The notes under the pieces: model-generated
Database searches by the model: none
Told to the model about the DNA's origin: nothing
What the model saw: only the letters and a program-made list of their open reading frames with translations
DNA from: Posidonia oceanica
Lineage: Eukaryota > Streptophyta > Magnoliopsida > Alismatales > Posidoniaceae
Assembly: GCA_037176725.1 (NCBI GenBank)
Contig: JAZBRS010000020.1
Coordinates: 58,122,001 to 58,186,000 of the forward strand
DNA length: 64,000 nt
Reading direction: 5' to 3'
Shown: one piece after another, positions 31,585 to 42,200 of the stretch
How the letters are laid out: each line of letters starts with the position of its first letter
How positions within the stretch are numbered: the stretch's first letter is position 1
Position numbers and translations under genes: made by a program

Positions 31585-34500
31585 TGTTGACACCCCATTT
31601 CGACAAGGCTGAATCGGCAGATCTCTCTGGCGGCTAGGAAAAACCCAAAATCGCACATTTCTCTCCATCCTTCTTCCCAAATCAAAACTCCAGCTCAAAC
31701 CTCAAAGCCAAACCTAGAACCACACCCATTTTCTAACCCCATAACCTTACCCTGAAACCACCCCAAAACCTTACCCGGAAACCATCCAAAACCCAAGCCA
31801 AAACCAAACCCTAACCCTCCTTTCTATCCTTCAAAACCAGCCAACTTGACCTAAGCCTTTACCCCTCTTCCCGAGCTCAAAACTTGATCAAAATCCATAG
31901 GAAAATCCACCAACACCCACTCAACAAACCTACTCTAGAACCTAGAAATTTCTAAACCTAACCCATTCCCAAAAACCCTAGAAAACCTAGGTGAATTTCC
32001 CCTTTTTCTACACCTTGAAACCCCTCCAAAACCTTCTTAGAATCAAACCAAAACCTTAGACCCAATACCTTAAGCCCTAGACTACCCACTCGCCAATTTT
32101 CATCCCATTCCAAGACCTTTAAGACCTCCATTCACCCAAATTATCCTTTTCTCTCTCCAAGATTATCATTTTCTCTCTCCTCTCTCTCTCCTGATTATCA
32201 TCTCCCTTTTCATCCCCTTCTTGCTCTTTCCCTGGCCTGGCTGTGGGCCCCCTTTGTGCTTCTATCCCTTCTCTATCTTATTCCTATTTTTATTTTATTT
32301 TTAGCATTTTCCCTGAATTTTAAAAAATCATTTCCCTCCAACTCATCTCTTTCCCTTTTATTTCTCCTTTTTTTCATTTCCTTCCTCCTTCTCTTTTCCT
32401 TTTCTTTCTTTTGCAGAAACCCATAAAAACCCCTAAAAATCTGTAAAATTCCAAAACATAAAAGAGACAAACCAGAACTCTAAGAAAAACAATTAAAAAA
32501 CATTAAGCAAGCAATTAAAAAACTTAAACTTAACTAAATCAAGCTAAAAAGAAAATGAAGCATGCAAACTAAAAAATGCAAAACAAACCAAAAGAAAATA
32601 CCAAAAAATCTAGGAAAAAAACCAAAACAAAATCAAGACCCACCAAGAGTGAAAACCCTACCAAAAGAATTAAAAAACAAACCCTAAAAAGAAGTAAAAC
32701 AATTAAGAACACTAAGATAAGTAATTAATGAAAGAAAAAGCTTAACTTAACAAACCTAAGAAAAACAATTTGAGAACTCAATTAAAAAGAATGAAGAACA
32801 CATCAAAAAGACTTGAAGACTCTTAATCAAACAAGAGAAACCTAATTAAAAAACATCAAGAAAAATCAACAAATAAAAATTAAAAAACCTAATCCAAAAG
32901 ACTTAAGAAAGAAAAACCCTAAAAAGACTAAGACTTAAAAACCCAAAACCAACCCTGATTAATACGAAAATAAATCCTAAAAAAATCCTAATCAATATTC
33001 TAAGTGTCCAACAAGGGAAACACAATTTTTAAAAACAATTTAAAAAGATTTAACAAACACTTAATCAAGTAAAAACTAATTAAAAGAAAAACCAAAACCC
33101 TAAAACCCTAATCAAGCCCAAAACACACTAATTAACCTAAAAACAGTCACTAAAAATCTAATTAAAATCCTAACTCACAACACAACTTTTCTAGTTCTTT
33201 ACTTATTTTTAATTTATTTTTTCTTCTTCTAATTTTATTTCCTTTCTCTTCCTTTCTTCTTCTTCCTTACTTTCTTTCCCACTTCTCATTCCTCTCTTCC
33301 TCCCCTTCATTTTCTTTTCTTTTTCTTTTTTACTGTGCTCAAGGCCCAGCCCACAGCCGGCCAACTTCTTCTTCTTCCCTCCTTCTCTTTTTCTTCTTCC
33401 ATTCTTCTCCTCCTCTCACAGCCAAAAACGACAGCAGCCTCCCTCATCGGTTTTCTTTTTTTTCAAACCTCCCAGACACCACCTTGACTTCCCACCATCA
33501 CCCACGACCCACGACCACCATCACCACCCTACCCTGTGGCCTGAAACCAAGGATAGCAACCCATCCCTTCTCTTTTTGACTGTTGGAAACCAGCAAGGTT
33601 TGAAGGATCAAAACTGGGGATTTTGGAATCAGGAAGGAGTTTGGCCGACACACCTGCGAAGAGGAAGTCACCAGCTCTCTCACCCTTCTTCCAGAACCCA
33701 AAAAGACCCCCAATCCTTGCCGGAATTCTTCCCTGAAGTAGCCAGCACCCAAGCAAGCTCAGAGCGACCTTCTTCTTTGCAAACCCACCACCACGAGCAT
33801 CCAAAAATTCCCAAACTCCACCATCGTACTCACCAAGTTCCCACCTTCACAACCCACCCAATATCTCACTCTGAAACCTCCCACAGCCACCGCATTCCAC
33901 TACAAACACTTGGGTCCTCTTTTTTGCCAAAATCTTCAAACATCCATATCTTCCTCCACACTCAGTGAAATCTACTTCTGTTTCCTCCCACGCACTCCCC
34001 GAACAACCACCTAGCCGCCCGTGCCTTCGCCTCGCCTTGGAGCGCCGCACATTGCCGTATCCACCTCGGCCTTCACAGTTGAGCTCCAGTTGAACCAGAT
34101 CTTGCTCCAGGCCGTAGAAGACCCTTCTGGAACCTCCGTCATCCTCCTCGGGCCTCCGGCAACGTCCCCCAAGGCTCCCCAGCACAGCAGCCACCGCCCC
34201 CCGCCGTCCCCACTTCTCTCCGGCCGGCCGAAAGCCACCAAGGTGGGTGGGCTTTTCCGGCGCGCGTGAGGGCCGAAGCAAACCTCCCCCGGATTCCCCT
34301 CGTTGCCCTCTTGCTCCTCGGCTTTTCCCCGAGGCTTTTCGTCACCTGTGCCGCCCGCAAGCCCTCGCCGGAGTTCCCTTCTTCTCCGGCACCGGTCGCC
34401 GGTGCTCCGAAACAGCAGCGTTCTCCACGCGCGCCCGCCGCCGCCGACGCTCCGCCACACTCCTCCTCCGCCTCCGTCACACCCAGCAGCTTCCCCCCGC

Positions 34501-37491
34501 CTGCCGCCGCCCCGCGTCGCCTCTCCTCCACCGGTCTAGGAGAATCGCCGGCGAGTTCCTCCTCCTCCACTGTAAGTCTTCCTCCCCTTTAGTTTTCATT
34601 TTTTTGTTAACTTACATAATTTTCCTTGCATTGCATTTCTTTTGTTTAAGTTTCTGATTATTGCGTTTAGGTCCAAATCATGTTAAGACTTATATTATTC
34701 TGATCTAAAACCATGTTGAATTGCTAGATCTGTTTATGGTTTTTAATATTTGCATGATAGTCCACTTACTGTGCTTGTTAGTTGTACAAAATTTTGTTTC
34801 AGCCCTTCTGCTTTCAATTTTTGCATCCAGGTCCCACAGTAGTCCATGTAATCTTAATGTGCATAGTTTGCCTTATTATATTGCATTCTGTATCCCTGTT
34901 TTTTTTCATTTTTGCTGTCTGATCCATTGCACTATAGAACCTAGGTCTTAACTTTATTTTTTTGCATACTGCATTGCATGTTTGCCCCTCTGATTTTTCA
35001 TTTTTGCATCTAGGTCCATTTTAAATGCATAGTAACCATTTTGCATGCATCTTAGCTTATTGTATTGCATTTTCAACCTTGTATTTTCAAAAATTGCATG
35101 TCAGTCCATGGTTAGTGATTTCAGAACACATTTTACATCTAAAATTGCATACTCAACCCTTGCATGGTTTAAAAATGACACATAGGTCCTTGCATCACTT
35201 TAAAGTCATGTAAAAAAGACTGTTTTGCCCCTAAAACTGCATCTTAGCTCCCATGCTTGCAAAATTGCACGTAGACCCTCCACCTGCATTCCCAGACTCC
35301 CCAGGACCCTGTTTTCTGGAAAAATTGCATTTTAGCCCCTGATGTTTTTAAAAATTGCATTCTGCTTGCCATTTGCTTTCAAAACTTCCTCTAATGCATA
35401 CCAACTTTTAAAAGCTGTGTTCTGAAGCCTATTTTTTTGCAAAACTACCCTCTGTCACCTCCTATTCTCAGAACCCTGCCTGTAAGCCCCATCCTTTTCA
35501 AAAATTTGCATTTAAACCCCCCTCTCTTTTCAAAAATAGCTTTTGAATCCCTACTTTTCTAAAAATTCCCTTCTAGTCTCTTCTTGCTTCTTGCATGCAT
35601 TGGCATCCTTTTAGTCTTGCATCTGGCATTCCTTTGCACACACTAGAGCCCCCTTAGCTCCCATTCACTTGGGAGGACCCTTTGGCACACCCCTAGGACC
35701 TCCTGAACACTTAGATCTGTTCTTCTCCCCTGTTCTGGCCCTTCTGCCCTGAAGCTGCGATATCTTCCAATCCGGCCGTTGGATCTTCTCAAGCAAGCTG
35801 CCCAGGCGACCGCAGCGAGGCGCTCTTCAGCATGGACCAAGCGGATTTCAGATCAGACTCCAGGATTTCCAGGTATGCCCTCCTGAACCCCTGCATTGCA
35901 TTCAGTCGCATGCCATTTGCATAGTTTGCCTCGTTTTCACTTTCGGTCTCTTTAAACATGTAGAATAGGACCTCTTCCTCTTGTCTATCAATTCCAATCC
36001 TTGTTTCGCGTACTCCTGAGTGTTTTGTGTCGTGTTTTCCCTAGATTCACCACTTAATGCGACTTTTTTCCCCCTTTTCCACGATCCGATCGCATCGCGA
36101 GCTTTGGGCAGCGTGCGAGACACACCGTGGAGCGGTTTAGTGGGAAACGGTCACAAAGAAGCGGTAATCCCTCCGTTTGCTCACTCTCCCCTTTGTAGGT
36201 CTTTACACCTACTCCGTGTGGGCCCGAACAGCGTCTGTTCTCACACACGCGCTGTTTTACTTCTCTTTGGCTTCTTCTGATCTTTTTTCTTTGCATTAGC
36301 ATTCGCATAGCTTTTCCGGGGTTTTGTTTCGCTGTTTTGGCACCGTTTTGTGTGCCTACTTTGCTTTTGCGCCGTTTTGCGCGCCCGTCTTGTTTTGGCA
36401 CCATTTCGCGTGCTCGTAATCGTCTTTTTGCCCCGTTTTGTGTGCCATTCCGTTTTGTTGTCTCGTTTTGCGTGCCGCCTTGTTTTTTTCGCTTGTTTTG
36501 CGTGCCGATTTCGTCTTTTTGCATCGTTTTGTGTGCCATTACGTTTTGTTGTCTCGTTTTGCGTGCCGCCTTGTTTTTTCGCTTGTTTTGTGTGCCGATT
36601 TCGTTCTTCTTGCACCGTTTTGCGTGCCATTCTGCTTTCTTGCCTCGTTTCGCGTACCGCCTTGTTTTTTCGCTTGTTTTGCGTGCCGGTTTCGTTCTTT
36701 TGCATCGTTTTGCGTGCCATTCCGTTTTGTTGTCTCGTTTTGCGTGCCGCCTTGCTTTTTTCGCTTGTTTTGCGCACTAGTTTCGTCCTTTTGCACCGTT
36801 TTGTGTGCGTTCTTGTTTCTCGCCTTGTCTTGCGTATTTTACGTCGTTTTCTCCTGCATGTCGATCGCATTGCATGATTTTGACGCTGTTTTGCTTTCTC
36901 GTCTGCATTTGCATATAGGGCTGTGATGCTTACTGCCTGGAGTTCTCACGAGCTAGGTTTCGCCTGGTTCGGAACACAGACAGCGTAGCTGAGCACTTAG
37001 AGAGCACGTTTACTTCCCTGCCTTGCATTTTCCCACTTAGAGCACACCTTGAGCATTCATTTAGGCATTCATAGGCACATAGGCATTCAAACCTGCATTT
37101 CCCTGCGTATGCGAGCGTAAGCCTAGAAAGACCGATTCTCGGGCGTGTCGGGGGTGCCTAACACCTTCCCCGCGCGTAACAGGAGTCCTTGCCCTGTCTT
37201 CTGGCCCGCAACGACCATATTGCCCTTATCCTAGGCTAGAGTCATCTCATTTGCATTCATTTGCATTTGTTTTCCTTTGCATTGCTTTGCTTTGCATTTC
37301 TTGCTTGGTTTTGCGTGTTAATTCATGTATTTCCCCCGGTTTTCCTTGTCTTCCGTTAATAGACATGGTGGCGACTCTGATTTGTCTTATCTTTCCCTTT
37401 TCTCTTCGATTTTAAGTGTTTTCGAGTTGAGCCTCTTCCTCGGATCCAATCGCCGCTAATAGTGAGCCTGATTCCGATCGGGATTACTACA
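31585..37491 (+). mobile_element. Solo LTR (5,907 bp) of the same lineage, inserted in E2
   Basis: A full LTR from TGTTGACACC to ATTACTACA has no PBS or internal region after it; the 36-bp array of E2 resumes at once. It is clearly related to the E2 LTRs but has its own sequence in the A-rich part (about 32690-32800). All LTR landmarks are present: donor-like GTAAGT 34572, exon-like block with ATG 35832 and GTATGC 35873, microrepeats 36330-36850, hairpin block near 37110-37185 and PBS decoy 37369-37379. A solo LTR arises by recombination between the two LTRs of one element. Confidence 0.93.
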
Positions 37492-37645
37492 CTCATCATG
37501 ATCTCATCCCCCTCTTTAGCTTAAATTCTCATCATGATCTCACCCCCCTCTTTAGTTTAGCTTCTCATCATGATCTCATCCCCCTCTTTAGCTTAGCTTC
37601 TCATCATTATCTCATCCCCTCTTTGCCGGCCGATAAGTCCGATAT
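37492..37645 (+). repeat. 36-bp tandem array (right part), after solo LTR
   Basis: Starting with the CTCAT duplication, about four further 36-bp units occur. They are followed by GGCCGATAAGTCCGATATCTTATC, a GATAAG/CTTATC hairpin motif also seen near 30890, 30940, 58150 and 58225. Confidence 0.88.
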
Positions 37646-37694
37646 CTTATCATTCTCATCATGATCTCGTCCCCTCTTATCAATCAATCAAACA

Positions 37695-38700
37695 AACTCG
37701 TGCTAGGCTGATATCCGAAACTATCAACAATCAATCACTCTCAGGCTGATAACCTAAACTATCTTCTGGCCGATCCATGGTTGGCCCGCAGTTGTGTTAT
37801 ACGGCTGACATCCAGTAACTGTCCCTCGTAATTGCACTTTTCCAGTTGATAGGTCTATAAACTATCCGCCGGTTGACAGGACCGTAAACTGTCGCTCCAG
37901 TTGATAGGTCTGTAAACTATCGCGTGCAATTATGTTATACGGCTGACATCCAGTAACTGTCCCTTGCAATTGCGGTTTCCAGTTGATAGGTCTGTAAACT
38001 ATCCTCTAGTTGATAGGTCTGTAAACTATCCGCCGGTTGACAGGACCGTAAACTGTCGTTAGGCTGATATTCCTAAACTATCACCAGCAATTGCATTATA
38101 CGGCTGATATCCAGTAACTATCCCTCATCATTGCGCGTTTCCAGTTGATAGGTCTGTAAACTATCCGCCGGTTGACAGGACCGTAAACTGTCGCGCCAGT
38201 TGATAGGTCTGTAAACTATCCGCCAGTTGGTAGGACTGTAAACTACCACACGCAATCATGTTATACGGCTGACATCCAGTAACTGTCCCTCGCAATGCCG
38301 TTTCCAGTTGATAGGACTGTAAACTATCCTCCAGTTGATAGGTCTGTAAACTATCCGCCGGTTGACAGGACCGTAAACTGTCGCTCCAGATGATAGACTG
38401 TAAACTATCCGGCATTGCGTTATACGGCTGATATCCAGTAACTATCCCTCATGGTTTGTGGCTTCCAGTTGATAGGTCTGTAAACTATCCGCCAGTTGAT
38501 AGGTCTGTAAACTATCCGCCAGTTGATAGGTCTGTAAACTATCCGCCAGTTGATAGGGCTGTAAACTATCCCACAACCATGTTATACGGCTGATATCCAG
38601 TAACTATCACTCACAACTGCCTCCGGTTGACAGGACCGTAAACTGTCGTCCCGGTTGATAGGACCGTAAACTATCCGGACGATAAGCCCGTCACCTTATC
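37695..38700 (+). repeat. Array of short covarying hairpins in E2 3' region
   Basis: About 30 short units, many of 27 bp, are built on CCAGTTGATAGGTCTGTAAA-CTATCCG. Each unit is a small inverted repeat with a loop of 8-9 nt. Stems seen include GATAG/CTATC, GACAG/CTGTC, GGTAG/CTACC, GATA/TATC and GACA/TGTC. A higher-order period is marked by TATACGGCTGA(C/T)ATCCAGTAACT(G/A)TCCCTC. Bases in the two arms change together, so the pairing is kept while the sequence varies. An ORF on the complement (38161-38415) is a by-product. Confidence 0.9.
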
Positions 38701-39168
38701 ATTTTTTTCTCCTTTTCGGCGTGGCCATGTCCCAGGAAGACAAAGTCACGCACCCCCTTTCTGCGATAGGAGAGTTGGCCTCTCTCCCCTCGCACCCTTT
38801 TCTTTTCTGCTGGCTTGTTCCCTGGATGGGGACAAGCTGCACCCTGTTTCCCCTCGCTTTGTCGCGTAAGTTTGGCCTCCCTGCCAGATCCTTGCGCCAA
38901 ATCGTGTCATTTTATCTTTTCTCTGGCATCATCTCCGCACTTTCTCGACTAGCATGGCATACTAGTTTAACATCATCAGCACGGCATCAGCATCTCTTCT
39001 AGTTGCACTAACTTTTGTACTAACTTTTGCATCGCATTAGCATGCATTGCATACTTAGCATCATCCAATTGCACCTAGCATCTTGCATTGCGGCAATGGG
39101 CAACGACGTTCGGTGCATCCGCCGAATAAGTAACTCACGCCAATAGCAAATCTTTTGGCCCTCCGATC
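38701..39168 (+). other. E2 3' region between hairpin array and PPT structure
   Basis: This region is non-coding. Its first part is single-copy in this window. The last 110 bp (from CTTGCATTGCGGCAATG, about 39080) match E3 56210-56300 on the complement, including GCATCCGCCGAATAAG. Confidence 0.55.
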
Positions 39169-39252
39169 AAATGGGGTGTCTTGTCAATCCTGAGCAGCGG
39201 TCCCGGTCCCCTTGACCTCGCTCAGGGAGGGGCATCTGTTGACACCCCATTT
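39169..39252 (+). promoter_or_regulatory. PPT within a two-stem structure spanning the E2 3' LTR boundary
   Basis: The polypurine tract AGGGAGGGG (39224-39232) ends just before the LTR start at 39237. The outer stem is AAATGGGGTGTC (39169-39180) with GACACCCCATTT (39241-39252), 12 perfect pairs, the right arm being inside the LTR. The inner stem is CCTGAGC (39189-39195) with GCTCAGG (39220-39226). Both stems are kept in E3. The PPT primes plus-strand synthesis; a role for the fold is inferred. Confidence 0.75.
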
Positions 39253-42200
39253 CGACAAGGCTGAATCGGCAGATCTCTCTGGCGGCTAGGAAAAACCCAA
39301 AATCGCACATTTCTCTCCATCCTTCTTCCCAAATCAAAACTCCAGCTCAAACCTCAAAGCCAAACCTAGAACCACACCCATTTTCTAACCCCATAACCTT
39401 ACCCTGAAACCACCCCAAAACCTTACCCGGAAACCATCCAAAACCCAAGCCAAAACCAAACCCTAACCCTCCTTTCTATCCTTCAAAACCAGCCAACTTG
39501 ACCTAAGCCTTTACCCCTCTTCTCGAGCTCAAAACTTGACCAAAATCCATAGGAAAATCCACCAACACCCACTCAACAAACCTACTCTAGAACCTAGAAA
39601 TTTCTAAACCTAACCCATTCCCAAAAACCCTAGAAAACCTAGGTGAATTTCCCCTTTTTCTACACCTTGAAACCCCTCCAAAACCTTCTTAGAATCAAAC
39701 CAAAACCTTAGACCCAATACCTTAAGCCCTAGACTACCCACTCGCCAATTTTCATCCCATTCCAAGACCTTTAAGACCTCCATTCACCCAAATTATCCTT
39801 TTCTCTCTCCAGGATTATCATTTTCTCTCTCCTCTCTCTCTCCTGATTATCATCTCCCTTTTCATCCCCTTCTTGCTCTTTCCCTGGCCTGGCTGTGGGC
39901 CCCCTTTGTGCTTCTATCCCTTCTCTATCTTATTCCTATTTTTATTTTATTTTTAGCATTTTCCTTGAATTTTAAAAAATCATTTCCCTCCAACTCGTCT
40001 CTCTCCCTTTTATTTCTCCCTTTTTCCATTTCCTTCCTCCTTCTCTTTTCCTTTTCTTTCTTTTGCAAAAACCCATAAAAATCCCTAAAAATCTGTAAAA
40101 TTCCAAAACATAAAAGAGACAAACCAGAACTCTAAGAGAAACAATTAAAAAACATTAAGCAAGCAATTAAAAACTTAAACTTAACTAAATCAAGCTAAAA
40201 AGAAAATCAAGCATGCAAACTAAAAAATGCAAAACAAACCAAAAGAAAATACCAAAAAATCTAGGAAAAAAACGAAAACAAAATCAAGACCCACCAAAAG
40301 TGAAAACCCTACCAAAAGAATTAAAAAAACAAACCCTAAAAAGAAGAATTAAAAATCAAACACTAAAACAAGTAATTAAAGAAGGCAAAAGACCTAACCT
40401 AATAAACATAAGAAAAACAACATAAAAACTTAATGAAAAAAGAAAAGAAAAACACATCTGAAAGACTTAAAAACACCCCATCAAACCAGAAAAATCTAAC
40501 TAAAAACTCCAAGAAAAATCAACAAACAAAAATCAAAGCATAATTTAGAGGACTTAAGAAAGAAAAAAACCCTAAGAAGACTAAAACTTAAAAACCTAAA
40601 AACAATCCTAATTAATGGGAAAATAAATCCTAAAAAATTCTAATCAATATCCTAAGTGTCCAACAAGGGAAACACAATTTTTAAAAACAATTTAAAAAAG
40701 GTTTAACAAACATTTAATCAAGTGAAAACTAATTAAAAGCAAAACCAAAACCCTAAAACCCTAATCAAGCCCAAAACACACTAATTAACCTAAAAACAGT
40801 CACTAAAAATCTAATTAAAATCCTAACTCACAACACAACTTTTCTAGTATTTTTACTTATTTTTAATTTATTTTTTCTTCTTCTAATTTTATTTCTTCTT
40901 CTTCCTTCCTTTCTTTCCCACTTCTCATTCCTCCCTTCCTCCCCTTCATTTTCTTTTCTTTTTTACTGTGCTCAAGGCCCAGCCCACAGCCAGCCAACTT
41001 CTTCTTCTTCCCTCCTTCTCTTCTTCTTCTTCTTCTATTCTTCTCCTCTTCTCACAGCCAAAAACGACAGTAGCCTCCCTCATTGGTTTTCTTTTTTTTC
41101 AAACCTCCCTGACACCACCTTGACCTCCCACCATCACCCACGACCCACGACCAAGACCATCCCTTCCATGCCCTGCCAATGGTGGCAGAAAAACAGAGAC
41201 CCATGCCCTCCCTTTGACTGTTGGAAACCAGCAAGTTTGAAGGATCAAAACTTGAGATTTTGGAATCAGAAAGGAGTTCGGCCGACACAGCTGCGAAGAG
41301 GAAGTCACCAGCTCTCTCACCCTTCTTCCAGAACCCAAAAAGACCCCCAATCCTTGCCGGAATCCTTCCCTGAAGTAGCCAGCACCCAAATAAGCTCAGA
41401 GCGACCTTCTTCTTTGCAAACCCACCACCACGAGCATCCAAAAATTCCCAAACTCCACCATCGTACTCATCAAGTTCCCACCTTCACAACCCACCCGATA
41501 TCTCACCCTGAAACCTCCCACAGCCACCGCATTCCACTACAAACACTTGGGTCCTCTTTTTTGCCAAAATCTTCAAACATCCATATCTTCCTCCACACTC
41601 AGTGAAATCCACTTCTGTTTCCTCCCACGCACTCCCCGAACAACCACCTAGCCGCCCGTGCCTTCGCCTCGCCTTGGAGCGCCGCACATCGCCGTATCCA
41701 CCTCGGCCTTCACAGTAGAGCTCCGGTCGAACCAGATCTTGCTCCAGGCCGTAGAAGACCCTTCTGGAACCTCCGTCATCCTCCTCGGGCCTCCGGAGAC
41801 GTCCCCAAAGCTCCCCAGCACAGCAGCCGCCCCCTCCGCCGTCCCCACTTCTCTCCGGCCGGCCGAAAGCCACCAAGGTGGGTGGGCTTTTCCGGCGCGC
41901 GTGAGGGCCGAAGCAAGCCTCCCCCGGATTCCCCTCATCTCCCTCTTGCTCCTCGGCTTTTCCCCGAGGCTTTTCGTCGCCTGTGCCACCCGCAAGCCCT
42001 CGCCGGAGTTCCCTTCTTCTCCGGCACCGGTCGCCGGTGCTCCGAAACAGCAGCGTTCTCCACGCGCGCCCGCCGCCGCCGACGCTCCGCCGCACTCCTC
42101 CTCCGCCTCCGTCGCACCCAGCAGCTTCCCCCCGCCTGCCGCCGCCTCGCGTCGCCCCTCCTCCACCGGTCTAGAGGAATCGCCGGCGAGCTCCGGCCTC

